Shown in pieces: positions 26,561-34,456 of a stretch of DNA of 64,000 nucleotides (position 1 is its first letter; each line of letters begins with the position of its first letter). The stretch is from Pullulanibacillus pueri (GTDB taxonomy: Bacteria; Bacillota; Bacilli; Bacillales; Sporolactobacillaceae): contig NZ_BMFV01000015.1 in NCBI RefSeq assembly GCF_014639255.1, forward strand, positions 37,550-101,549. Direction: 5' to 3'. The notes below the pieces were generated by a model that did not search any database, was not told the DNA's origin, and saw nothing but the letters and a program-made list of their open reading frames with translations. Position numbers and translations under genes: made by a program.

Positions 26561-27508
26561 GTGCTGAAATTTTTGACCCATAGAGTATTATTAATGATTC
26601 CCACTTTAATTGGGGTATCGATTATCGTCTTTTTAATGCTACAAATTGTCCCTGGTGATCCTGTAGACTCTATTGTACCTGTTGATGCGAGTAAGGAAGT
26701 GCGCGCTCAGATAACAGAGCAATTAGGACTTAACCACCCCCTCTATATTCAATATGTCGATTGGTTAATGCGCAGTCTCCACGGGGATTTTGGTCAATCG
26801 ATTGTAAGGCAATTAAGTGTGAATGCCTTATTGTTCCCGGCGTTATTGAATACTCTTATTCTTGCGTTAGGGGCGGGGATCTTTGCCTTCGTCATTAGTC
26901 TCGTGATTGGTGTCTACAGTGCCTATAAACCGAAGTCTTGGCTCGCTTCGATTGGCAATTTAATCGGTCTAACGGGGATCAGTATCCCCAACTTTTGGGC
27001 AGCCCTCATTTTAATCGGGATATTTTCCGTTTTGTTTGGCTGGTTACCTCCAATAGGTATGAAATCGAGTGTGAATGGCGGGAGCTTTGCTGATGTGTTT
27101 TATCACATCATAATGCCAGCAGTTGCAGCTGGGATGACGACACTAGGGGTTATGACGCGAATGGTTCGGAGCGCTGTCTTTGATCTATTGCACCAGGATT
27201 TTGTCCAAACATTGCAGGCTAAAGGTCTAAAACCCTTTCGGATCCTACTGCATGTCTTAAAAAATGCGACGCCCAATCTGCTTACGGTTGCTGGCTTGCA
27301 ATTAGGTTATCTCATAGGGGGATCTGTTCTAGTTGAAACCGTCTTTGCTTGGCCGGGGATAGGACAATTAATCTATCAATCGGTAAGTCAAAGAGATTAT
27401 CCGATTATTCAAGCGGGGGTTCTGATCGTAAGTGTCATTTTTATTTTATTAAATTTAATTGTCGATCTTCTGCATTCCATTATCGATCCAAGAGTGAGAG
27501 GGTCTTAA
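26561..27508 (+). CDS. Peptide-type ABC permease (DppB/OppB)
   Basis: This 315-residue membrane protein has six hydrophobic segments. The first is followed by QIVPGDPVDSIV, typical of the B-type permease. The EAA loop reads DFVQTLQAKGLKPFRILLHVLKNATPN, which contacts the ATPases. GTG start with AGGAGGTG six bases upstream. It pairs with the next permease to form the channel. Confidence 0.94.
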   Translation: MLKFLTHRVLLMIPTLIGVSIIVFLMLQIVPGDPVDSIVPVDASKEVRAQITEQLGLNHPLYIQYVDWLMRSLHGDFGQSIVRQLSVNALLFPALLNTLILALGAGIFAFVISLVIGVYSAYKPKSWLASIGNLIGLTGISIPNFWAALILIGIFSVLFGWLPPIGMKSSVNGGSFADVFYHIIMPAVAAGMTTLGVMTRMVRSAVFDLLHQDFVQTLQAKGLKPFRILLHVLKNATPNLLTVAGLQLGYLIGGSVLVETVFAWPGIGQLIYQSVSQRDYPIIQAGVLIVSVIFILLNLIVDLLHSIIDPRVRGS

Positions 27509-27521
27509 AGGAGAGGTTAGC

Positions 27522-28415
27522 ATGTTAAATGAATCAGAATTAACAAATCCATCTCTGCTAAGCAATGAAATAAAAGAAGATTCCCTGTTGAAAAAGGTAT
27601 GGCTTGAATTTTATAAAAATCGCATTGCTTTTATTGCTTTAATTGTTCTTGGTATTGTTGTTCTTTCTTGCCTATTAGCCCCTCTCATTGCTCCTTTTGG
27701 CCCTTTGGATGGCGAGATAACGGATAGATTATTACCTTTAGGCTCAACAGGCCATATTCTCGGGACCGATGAACAAGGGCGTGATATGCTCACGCGGGTG
27801 TTGTACGGCGGGCGTTTAAGTTTATATGCTGGCTTTCTCCCTGTTGTTATTTCCATTGTCATCGGAGGCGCCTTAGGAGTGATCGCAGGTTACTTTGGCA
27901 GGATCCTCAATACGATCATCATGCGAACACTTGATATCTTTTATTCTTTCCCAGCTATTTTATTAGCTATTGGTATTTCAGCAGCGTTAGGACAAGGGAT
28001 TAATAACATCGTGATTTCGATTTCTATTATTTTTATCCCGCCTGTTGCTAGGGTTGCAGAATCAGCGGTAAAGGGGGTGAGAGAAGAAGAGTTTATAGAG
28101 GCTGCAAAGTCCAGCGGTGCTCAAAGCATTTCAATTATTCGATATCATGTGATCAAAAATATCTTTGCTAAGGTGTTTGTTTATGGGACGACTCAGATCA
28201 GTATTAGTCTTGTGCTTGCCTCAGGTTTAAGCTTTTTAGGTCTAGGTGTCTCGCCCCCCACACCCGAATGGGGGATCATGCTGAACAACCTTAAGGGGCA
28301 AATTTTTATTAATCCTTTAGTGACGATTATTCCTGGGCTCTTTATTTTTATTACAGCTCTGACTATTAATCTCGTAGCAGATGGGCTGCGTGATGCACTA
28401 GAGATCAATTCTTGA
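27522..28415 (+). CDS. Peptide-type ABC permease (DppC/OppC)
   Basis: This 297-residue permease has an N-terminal cytoplasmic stretch, then six membrane segments with the C-type landmarks LGTDEQGRDMLTRVLYGGRLSL and the EAA loop EEEFIEAAKSSGAQSISIIRYHV. LGLGVSPPTPEWGIML follows as expected. It starts 13 bases after the B permease with AAAGGAGAGG upstream and forms the heterodimeric channel with it. Confidence 0.94.
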   Translation: MLNESELTNPSLLSNEIKEDSLLKKVWLEFYKNRIAFIALIVLGIVVLSCLLAPLIAPFGPLDGEITDRLLPLGSTGHILGTDEQGRDMLTRVLYGGRLSLYAGFLPVVISIVIGGALGVIAGYFGRILNTIIMRTLDIFYSFPAILLAIGISAALGQGINNIVISISIIFIPPVARVAESAVKGVREEEFIEAAKSSGAQSISIIRYHVIKNIFAKVFVYGTTQISISLVLASGLSFLGLGVSPPTPEWGIMLNNLKGQIFINPLVTIIPGLFIFITALTINLVADGLRDALEINS

Positions 28416-28431
28416 CGGGAAGGTGATTGGA

Positions 28432-29448
28432 ATGAATACGATTTTAGAGGTTAAAGGTGTGAGTAAGTCATTTCCTGTTAAGGGGAGTTTCGGTAAAAGT
28501 AAAGGGGCTGTTTCGGCGGTTAGTGATGTGTCCTTCTCGCTTAAGGAACGAGGCACACTGGGCATTGTCGGAGAGTCAGGATGTGGGAAATCAACACTCG
28601 CTCGTTTGCTTCTGAGACTGATTGAACCTGATGAAGGGGAGGTGCTTTATCGCGATCAAGATATCCTTACATTAAAAGGAAGGAAATTAAATCAAATCAA
28701 AAGAAAAATTCAAATGGTCTTCCAGAATCCTTACTCTTCCATCAATCCGAAAATGACCATAGAAAACAATGTCGCATTTAGTTTATGGACGAATGGCGTA
28801 TCCAAAAAAGAGGCGAGAAAAAAAGCGAATGATTATTTGGAAGCCGTCGGATTACCACGTTCTTATGCCCATCGCTATCCACAAAGTCTAAGTGGCGGGC
28901 AAAGACAGCGAGTAGCTATTGCGAGAGCCTTAGTGTTAGAACCTGAAATAATTATTGCCGATGAAGCTGTTTCCGCGCTTGATAAATCCATTCAAGGGCA
29001 AGTGCTTAACTTATTTCAAGATCTTAAAAAGGATTTTAATCTTTCCCTGCTCTTTATTTCCCATGATCTGAATGTTGTGGAGTATATGAGTGATGAAGTG
29101 ATGGTCATGTACTTGGGAAAGGTGGTCGAGAAAGGGTCCGCTCAGCACATTTATTCCAATGCCAGACACCCCTACACGAAAGCTCTGTTAAATTCAGAGC
29201 CTTCAATGAAGGTTGGTGTCTCCAACTTAGATAAGCATCAACTCATAAAAGGGGAATTGCCGAGTCCCCTAAACCCACCAAGTGGATGCCGATTTAGAAC
29301 CCGTTGTCCCCATGCCACCGCACAATGCGGAAACGCTCAATTACCAACAATCGAAGTAAACACAGGTCACCATGTCGCCTGTCATTTGTGGGACATGGGG
29401 ACAGGATCCTTGTCCCAAAATAAACAATCTGATGTTTTGCCTATCTAA
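28432..29448 (+). CDS. Peptide-type ABC transporter ATP-binding protein (OppF/DppF)
   Basis: This 338-residue second ATPase has Walker A GESGCGKST, signature LSGGQRQRV, Walker B IIIADEAVSALD and the C-terminal CRFRTRCPHATAQC motif. The segment between Walker A and signature (QMVFQNPYSSINPKM) is characteristic of OppF. The extreme C-terminus (about 29398-29416) runs through a GGGACA/TGTCCC hairpin that is repeated elsewhere in the window, suggesting the tail was replaced by repeat sequence. ATG at 28432 with GGAAGGTGA upstream. Confidence 0.94.
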   Translation: MNTILEVKGVSKSFPVKGSFGKSKGAVSAVSDVSFSLKERGTLGIVGESGCGKSTLARLLLRLIEPDEGEVLYRDQDILTLKGRKLNQIKRKIQMVFQNPYSSINPKMTIENNVAFSLWTNGVSKKEARKKANDYLEAVGLPRSYAHRYPQSLSGGQRQRVAIARALVLEPEIIIADEAVSALDKSIQGQVLNLFQDLKKDFNLSLLFISHDLNVVEYMSDEVMVMYLGKVVEKGSAQHIYSNARHPYTKALLNSEPSMKVGVSNLDKHQLIKGELPSPLNPPSGCRFRTRCPHATAQCGNAQLPTIEVNTGHHVACHLWDMGTGSLSQNKQSDVLPI

Positions 29449-29470
29449 AAAATATGAGGAGGCTATTTAA

Positions 29471-30103
29471 ATGAAAGCACATTTAAATCCGGAGGAAGCT
29501 GCACTTATTCTTGTTGATATCCAGAATGATTTTTGTCATGAAGCTGGCGCTTGTGCCAATCGAGGAAGTGATGTCACTGATGCTCAGGCCATCATTCCTC
29601 AGGTTCAAAAATTAATCACAGAGGCAAGAAAAATGAATGTTCCCGTCATCTTTATTCAGATGACATTAGACGAGAATACGGTGTCTGAGGCTTGGAAAAC
29701 ACGTCTGAGTCTACAAAAACCCTCTCAAGACCCTTTGGGTATCGTGAAAAAGTATTCATGGGGAACGGAATTCTATAAACTTGAGCCTCAAGCTGAAGAT
29801 ATCATAGTAGAGAAGCATCGATACAGCGCCTTTATCGGAACTGATTTGAATATGATCCTACAAAATTTAAAGCGAAAGTCGATCATTATGACAGGCGTAG
29901 CAACAAATGTATGCGTGGAATCTACCGCCCGTGATGGATTTATGCTCGATTACAATGTCACGCTTGTTAAGGACGCCAGTGCTTGTTACTCAAGGGAACT
30001 CCATGATTCCACCATCATGAATATCGAGAATACCTTCGGGCTTGCGCTTGATACCGATGACATCATCAATTATTGGTCGAAAACACTGACAATGAATGTG
30101 TAG
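29471..30103 (+). CDS. Isochorismatase-fold cysteine hydrolase, RutB/BiuH-like amidohydrolase
   Basis: This 210-residue cytoplasmic hydrolase has the complete catalytic triad Asp16 (LVDIQNDF), Lys115 (VEKHRYSAF) and Cys148 (GVATNVCVES), with the cis-peptide GVATN segment. The ESTARDGFMLDY and NIENTFG blocks resemble ureidoacrylate amidohydrolase (RutB) and biuret hydrolase more than nicotinamidase or isochorismatase, so an N-carbamoyl (ureide) substrate is favoured. It follows the ABC transporter by 22 bases and is probably the last gene of that operon. AGGAGG precedes the ATG. The family is certain; the substrate class is inference. Confidence 0.85.
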   Translation: MKAHLNPEEAALILVDIQNDFCHEAGACANRGSDVTDAQAIIPQVQKLITEARKMNVPVIFIQMTLDENTVSEAWKTRLSLQKPSQDPLGIVKKYSWGTEFYKLEPQAEDIIVEKHRYSAFIGTDLNMILQNLKRKSIIMTGVATNVCVESTARDGFMLDYNVTLVKDASACYSRELHDSTIMNIENTFGLALDTDDIINYWSKTLTMNV

Positions 30104-30109
30104 TGAAAG

Positions 30110-30130
30110 GAAGAGGCTGGGACAGAAGTC
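30110..30130. repeat. Solo terminal-type repeat (GAGGCTGGGACAGAAGTC)
   Basis: GAGGCTGGGACAGAAGTC directly after the hydrolase gene resembles sequences found at terminators and insertion-element ends in Bacillales. The sequence GAGGCTGTCTCAGAAGTC at the right-edge element (63691) is very similar. Only one arm is seen here. Confidence 0.35.
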
Positions 30131-30163
30131 TTTCACTCAAAGAAAAATCCGAACATTCTTGAA

Positions 30164-30560
30164 GTTACCCCAAAAGGTTAGACATTTAGACAGGTTAGTT
30201 ATTAGACAGCCTGTTGGGCAAGGGTTCGATATTGTATCGGATTCTTGCCTTTTAATTTCGCCTTAATCCATTTGTTATTATAGTAATCCATATATTTATC
30301 CAGCTCTTGCTTAAAGTGATCAATGCTTTCAAATGCTTTGAGATAAAGGAATTCAGATTTCATAATGCCAAGAAATTCTCAATCACGGCGTTGTCATAAC
30401 AGTTCCCTTTACGTGACATACTTTGGGTTATCCCACGTTCTTTTAGGCCCAGTCGATACTGCTTCATCTGGTAATGCCATCCTTGGTCAGAGTGAATAAG
30501 TAATGTATCACCATCTGTTAATCGCTCAAAAGACTTCTCCAACATCTCTACCACAACCAA
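30164..30560 (-). pseudogene. IS3-family transposase (OrfB) 3' remnant, frameshifted
   Basis: The minus strand encodes the C-terminal third of an IS3-family integrase-type transposase: LLIHSDQGWHYQM with the second catalytic Asp, then RKGNCYDNAVIENF with the catalytic Glu. A one-base deletion near 30371 shifts the frame. The homology continues as GIMKSEFLYLKAFESIDHFK and DYYNNKWIKAKLKGKNPIQY to a stop at 30202. The N-terminal two thirds and OrfA are missing. A terminal-repeat-like stretch with ACCCCAAAAGGTTAGACA lies at about 30168-30185. The element is dead. Confidence 0.88.
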
Positions 30561-31109
30561 AACTCTCCGTTATATCTCAGATTTGAAGGTGAGAAAACCT
30601 CAACTCCATTTGATTGTGAGTGATCGATTAAGGAGAGCTTTTATCAATGGCTAAAATAGGGGAGATGTTAAGTCCCATTGACCGCTTGAGTTTTTAGTCA
30701 ATCTCATTCATTTCATGTTCAATGCCTCTGGACACTTTAAACATCCTTGCCTCACTGCTTGCAATTTTATACTTTTTTTTTAAGAGGAATAAAAAGTGCA
30801 CTTATTGTAAATTTTTTCTAAATTTAGATTAATCTCCTCGGATTACTTATAAAATCTCGTGCGAAACTTTTTGAAAAATGCTTCACATCGGCTCTTTAGA
30901 TGATGGTGACGGTAACGCAACTAGGGACAAATTAACGAAATAATCGCGAAGTTCTTCGCATACATTGTAATAATGAAAAGTGGGACAGGGAAGCAAAGCT
31001 GGGCGATTATAATTTAAATTTTAAAATGGGGTTGTCAGCCTAGCGGACAGTGCGATCACCGCCCAAATGATTGGAAGGCTAACGTGCAAATGATAGGAGG
31101 GATATTTTT
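30561..31109. other. Gene-free stretch left of DoxX
   Basis: No gene or conserved element is evident. A mini frame MAKIGEMLSPIDRLSF follows AAGGAGAG near 30646, but nothing supports it. The stretch is AT-rich and follows the truncated insertion element, so it is probably debris plus the DoxX promoter. Confidence 0.4.
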
Positions 31110-31493
31110 ATGATGAAACATGAGATAGGTTTAACGCTTTTAAGAATCATGTTAGGGATTACCCTTTTTGTTCACGGCTTAGTAAAGTTTCAGGGGGGGA
31201 TCGGCAATGTTGCTGGATGGTTTCAAAGCATAGGTCTCCCGGGTTCTTTGGCTTATATTGTGGCTTGCGTTGAATTAGTCGGCGGGATTTTCTTGATATT
31301 AGGACTCTTTACTCGAGTTGTCGCGGCTCTAGGCGTCGTCATTATGATCGGTGCCATTATCTTCGCACATTTATCTTCCGGATTCTTAGGTGGTTATGAG
31401 CTTAATCTTCTAGTTATGGTGATCGCTTTTTATCTTGCTTTATGTGGCAGTCGATTTTTGGCGTTGGATGCTTTAAGGGCAAGAAAATATTAA
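31110..31493 (+). CDS. DoxX-family membrane protein
   Basis: This 127-residue protein has four membrane helices and the DoxX pattern: LLRIMLGITLFVHGLVKFQGG at the start, GLPGSLAYIVACVELVGGIFLILGLFTR in the middle and GGYELNLLVMVIAFYLALCG near the end. DoxX/YphA-type proteins sit in the cytoplasmic membrane and are linked to redox or thiol stress in some bacteria, but the biochemical role is poorly defined. AGGAGG lies nine bases before the first of two consecutive ATG codons. It is codirectional with the BlaI-M56-DsbA genes downstream but has its own upstream region. Confidence 0.88.
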   Translation: MMKHEIGLTLLRIMLGITLFVHGLVKFQGGIGNVAGWFQSIGLPGSLAYIVACVELVGGIFLILGLFTRVVAALGVVIMIGAIIFAHLSSGFLGGYELNLLVMVIAFYLALCGSRFLALDALRARKY

Positions 31494-31554
31494 AATAACT
31501 TAAGAGAAAAGTCTTCTAGAAACAAAGTTTTCTATTTTTAAAGCACAAAAGGAC

Positions 31555-31591
31555 TTGAAATGTAACTATATTAGCACTACAATCTGTAGTG
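31555..31591 (+). promoter_or_regulatory. Promoter and BlaI-type operator of the blaI-M56 operon
   Basis: TTGAAA (31555-31560), a 17-base spacer and TACAAT (31578-31583) form a SigA promoter. CACTACAATCTGTAGTG (31575-31591) overlaps the -10 and matches the TACA...TGTA core bound by BlaI/MecI dimers. The same palindrome recurs at 32901 before the DsbA gene. Confidence 0.8.
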
Positions 31592-31605
31592 GAGGCTCGT
31601 TTTAG

Positions 31606-32025
31606 ATGAATATTAAAAATTTTAAATATGATAAAGTCGGGTTAGACCGTTTTTTTGGCTCCTTAGAAGCGAAAATAATGGATTATTTGTGGGAAGTCGA
31701 AAGTGAACAACCGATTAAGAGTGTTCAGCAGCATTTAGAAAAGGACAAGCCGATCAATTTTAATACGGTGATGACAGTGATGAAGCGCCTAGTTAATAAA
31801 GGTGTTTTGGTTAAAAGAACAGAGGGCAGAATTTCGCTTTTTCGACCCGTGCAGACTAAGGCTGCCTTCGTTGAAGAACAATCCAAGAAATTAACGGAGA
31901 ATCTGCTAGATGAGTTTGGTGGTGTAGTCATTAACCACATGCTTGATGCGATGGAGACTATCGATCAGGAGCTTCTTGCAAAATTAGAGGATAAAATTCA
32001 GGAATTAAAAAAGGATCAATCATAA
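31606..32025 (+). CDS. BlaI/MecI-family transcriptional repressor
   Basis: This 139-residue winged-helix repressor contains LGSLEAKIMDYLW-like sequence, NTVMTVMKRLVNKGVLVKR as the recognition helix and wing, and a C-terminal dimerisation helix pair. The BlaI family is inactivated by proteolysis triggered by an M56 sensor protease; here such a gene follows at once (TAATG overlap). The operator lies in its own promoter, so autoregulation is expected. No beta-lactamase or penicillin-binding protein gene is nearby, so the regulon is not classical resistance. Confidence 0.92.
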   Translation: MNIKNFKYDKVGLDRFFGSLEAKIMDYLWEVESEQPIKSVQQHLEKDKPINFNTVMTVMKRLVNKGVLVKRTEGRISLFRPVQTKAAFVEEQSKKLTENLLDEFGGVVINHMLDAMETIDQELLAKLEDKIQELKKDQS

Positions 32026-32873
32026 TGTGGCAAAAAAAGTCTTTGTACCTCTTTGGTAGCGGTCTTGTGATGGCGGGCATTGTGTGGAGTCAAATGGGGA
32101 TGTATTTACTCCATATCTTTTTTGGCGTGAGGCTCCATGTCAATCTATTTGAATTTTGCATTGGTTTAGTTATGAAGGATTCTATTTATTATTTCTGCAT
32201 TCTCCTGGTCATAAACGCATGGATTACTTATAGTTTTTTGATCATGGTGATAAGTACGGGAAGATATTTTTATTTCTTTAGAAGGCTGCAAAGAAAGTTG
32301 AGCCAACTTCAAAACATAAACATCACAGAACAGGTATCTCGGCGGTATCAATTAAAGTGTGAAGCGATCTTAATCATTAATCATAATGATCCCCTCGCTT
32401 TCACATGTGGCCTAAGACGCCCACGAATGGTTATGAGCACAGGTTTGTTGACCTTATTGGATGAACTTGAACTTGAGGCAGTGTTGAAGCATGAGCGTTT
32501 TCATCAAAAGAATCACGACCCTATGAAGCTCTTTATCTTACAACTTATATCCAAGTCTCTCTGGTTCCTTCCCCTTCAAAAGTGGTTGTATCAGAATTAT
32601 AAAATTGTCTGTGAGCTTTCAGCAGATGAATTTGCGATAAAGAAGACAGGCTCTGAATTAGGGCTGAGCACAGCACTATTAAAATTAATAAAAAATGGTT
32701 TTCATAAGCAGCCTGCGCCAGTTCTTGTTCATTTTTCAGTAGAATCGGTCAATTATCGCTTGCAGCACTTGATCAACCCGAAGCAGGGGATCCCATTAAA
32801 ATTGAAAGCACATTCACTCATCCTTTCACTGCTCATCATTCTTATAGAAATGATTCTAGTGGCAGTTATTTAG
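32025..32873 (+). CDS. M56-family membrane zinc protease (BlaR1-like, no sensor domain)
   Basis: This 282-residue membrane protein has three N-terminal hydrophobic segments and a cytosolic zinc-protease loop with His156-Glu157-x2-His160 (HERFH) and the downstream ELSADEFA segment (Glu197, Asp201) that supplies the third ligand. A final hydrophobic segment ends the protein at about residue 280. BlaR1/MecR1 carry a further 250-residue penicillin-sensor domain that is absent here. The ATG overlaps the BlaI stop codon, so the two are coupled. It probably cleaves or destabilises the repressor in response to an unknown envelope signal. Confidence 0.88.
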   Translation: MWQKKSLYLFGSGLVMAGIVWSQMGMYLLHIFFGVRLHVNLFEFCIGLVMKDSIYYFCILLVINAWITYSFLIMVISTGRYFYFFRRLQRKLSQLQNINITEQVSRRYQLKCEAILIINHNDPLAFTCGLRRPRMVMSTGLLTLLDELELEAVLKHERFHQKNHDPMKLFILQLISKSLWFLPLQKWLYQNYKIVCELSADEFAIKKTGSELGLSTALLKLIKNGFHKQPAPVLVHFSVESVNYRLQHLINPKQGIPLKLKAHSLILSLLIILIEMILVAVI

Positions 32874-32900
32874 TATTGTCACTTGTTTTTTAGTCACTTA

Positions 32901-32917
32901 CACTACAATGTGTAGTG
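32901..32917 (+). promoter_or_regulatory. Second BlaI-type operator, upstream of the DsbA gene
   Basis: CACTACAATGTGTAGTG repeats the operator at 31575 with only the central three bases changed; the arms extend one further base pair (ACACTACA / TGTAGTGT). It contains TACAAT, a -10 box, as at the first site. This ties the DsbA gene to the upstream repressor. Confidence 0.78.
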
Positions 32918-32962
32918 TTGATAATAATTAACATAAAATTTGAATGGGAATGGAGTGTCCTT

Positions 32963-33667
32963 ATGGTTGCAAAGAAAAAACGGAAGAAGACTAATAAGAG
33001 AAATGTCAAAAAACAAAAGGCCCGTGGGTATATATATGGAGCGATTGGGCTCTTTGTCATCGCACTGGCTGTTGTTATCATTGTCGGTAATGTTCAAAAA
33101 ACGGAAGCGGCCTTTGATTACAAAGGACAACCTTATTTAGGCGATAAGCGTGCGCCTGTGAAAATAGTGGAATTTGGCGATTATAAATGTCCCTATTGCA
33201 AAAATTTTAATGAAACAGCATTTCCTGAAATAGAGAAAGACTTAGTAGACACAGGGAAAGCTAGCTTTTATTTTTTGAATGACCCGTTTATTTATACGGA
33301 CTCAACAAGATCGGCACTTTTTGCAGAGACTGTGTACCATGCATTAGGCAATCAAATCTTTTGGAAATTTCATGACCAATTATACGGCAAACAACCCGCG
33401 GATTCTAAATATGAACAAATGGATGTTTATACAAATGACTTTTTACAAAAAACATTACAAGAAGTGACGAGTCAAGCGAAGGTAGACAAAGTTATGAAGG
33501 CATTTAAAGCAAAGAAATATGAAAATGATTTAAAAAAGGATCAGTCCTATGTCAGCAAATTAGGTATACAAGGGACTCCAGCCTTTTTTATTAATGGTAA
33601 AGAATTTAAGGGAACCACTTATGATGATTTAATTGAGATGGTCAATAAAGCGGCTAAAACAGACTGA
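32963..33667 (+). CDS. Membrane-anchored DsbA/BdbD-like thiol-disulfide oxidoreductase
   Basis: This 234-residue protein has a very basic N-terminus (about 20 Lys/Arg-rich residues), one transmembrane helix (23-43) and an extracytoplasmic thioredoxin fold with an inserted helical domain. The active site is Cys76-Pro-Tyr-Cys79 (FGDYKCPYCKNF), and the cis-Pro loop is GIQGTPAFFING. DsbA/BdbD-type proteins oxidise thiols of secreted proteins. The ATG at 32963 has GGAG seven bases upstream; an open frame from 32915 would start in the operator region. The gene has its own BlaI-type operator, which is unusual for an oxidase. Confidence 0.9.
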   Translation: MVAKKKRKKTNKRNVKKQKARGYIYGAIGLFVIALAVVIIVGNVQKTEAAFDYKGQPYLGDKRAPVKIVEFGDYKCPYCKNFNETAFPEIEKDLVDTGKASFYFLNDPFIYTDSTRSALFAETVYHALGNQIFWKFHDQLYGKQPADSKYEQMDVYTNDFLQKTLQEVTSQAKVDKVMKAFKAKKYENDLKKDQSYVSKLGIQGTPAFFINGKEFKGTTYDDLIEMVNKAAKTD

Positions 33668-33862
33668 ATGAAAAAAATCCCCCTTCTAACCATTCGTTCA
33701 TTGTTACTATGGATAGATGCCTCAGGTAATATGACACATTAAAAAGGCGATAGGAGTGACGTCATAGGTTAATGGCCAAGCGGTACCAAATGCCAGTGCC
33801 TTTTAAACTATGTGAATCATAGGAAATTAAGTGATGATTCCCTTTCAATATAAATCTTTAAC

Positions 33863-33886
33863 CCCCTTAGAGCATACTCTAAGGGG
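33863..33886. terminator. Hairpin at the dsbA-like / merR convergent junction
   Basis: CCCCTTAGAG pairs exactly with CTCTAAGGGG around four bases. Both flanks are moderately T-rich in the relevant strand, so it may serve both genes. Confidence 0.6.
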
Positions 33887-33926
33887 AGCTTGTCTTTTAT
33901 CCTAGGGAGAAATTACATTTACAAGT

Positions 33927-34295
33927 TTATGAGGGCATGTCGTTGCCATTGGCATTGTAAAAAGCAATCTTTAAATCAATGATGTTGAGGTTTTTCTTCA
34001 ACTCACTCATTTGTCTCAGCACTTCTTTGCGATGCTCTATCATGAGCTGTTTCCGTGTCTCGAAGGTGTCGTCACCTTCCATAAAGAGATCAATATAATG
34101 CTTGATTTCTTTAATAGGCATACCGGTATTTTTTAAGCAACAAATCAGTTTGACAAGTTCTAAATCTCTTTCCGAGAATTCTCTCTTCCCGCTTTTACTT
34201 CTTGAGATAAAAGGGAGGAGCCCTTCTTTATCATAAAAACGGAGGGTATGAGCAGAGAGGTCACAAATCTCAGCAACTTCATTAATGGTGTACAT
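33927..34295 (-). CDS. MerR-family regulator (AdhR-like)
   Basis: This 122-residue MerR protein starts MYTINEVAEICDLSAHTLRFYDKEGLLPF, the classical helix-turn-helix with wing, and ends in a coiled-coil dimerisation helix (QMSELKKNLNIIDLKI). Only two Cys are present, as in AdhR-type sensors of aldehydes or thiol stress rather than metal sensors. AAGGAG precedes the ATG. It is divergent from a zinc alcohol dehydrogenase whose promoter has the 19-base spacer recognised by MerR activators, so AdhR-like control is likely. Confidence 0.88.
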   Translation of the reverse strand: MYTINEVAEICDLSAHTLRFYDKEGLLPFISRSKSGKREFSERDLELVKLICCLKNTGMPIKEIKHYIDLFMEGDDTFETRKQLMIEHRKEVLRQMSELKKNLNIIDLKIAFYNANGNDMPS

Positions 34296-34327
34296 GAATA
34301 AAAACTCCTTTTATAAAAAATAATGGC

Positions 34328-34358
34328 TTGACTTCGATATAACTCTAAGTAATACCAT
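34328..34358 (+). promoter_or_regulatory. MerR-type promoter (19-base spacer) of the alcohol dehydrogenase gene
   Basis: TTGACT (34328-34333) and TACCAT (34353-34358) are 19 bases apart, longer than the SigA optimum. The spacer holds an imperfect dyad (ACTTCGATAT...CTCTAAGT) of the AdhR kind. MerR proteins untwist such promoters to activate them. Confidence 0.7.
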
Positions 34359-34456
34359 GAGTATAACCCATGATGGCAAGATATGAAATAAAGTAAGGCT
34401 GAGTCATATTAGAGGAATTAAAATGACACACCTTATTAAAGAAGGAGAAAAAGTAA

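Noticed and set aside
31606..33667. Classical beta-lactam resistance locus
   Set aside because: Although BlaI and an M56 protease are present, there is no beta-lactamase or PBP2a gene, and the protease lacks the penicillin-sensor domain.
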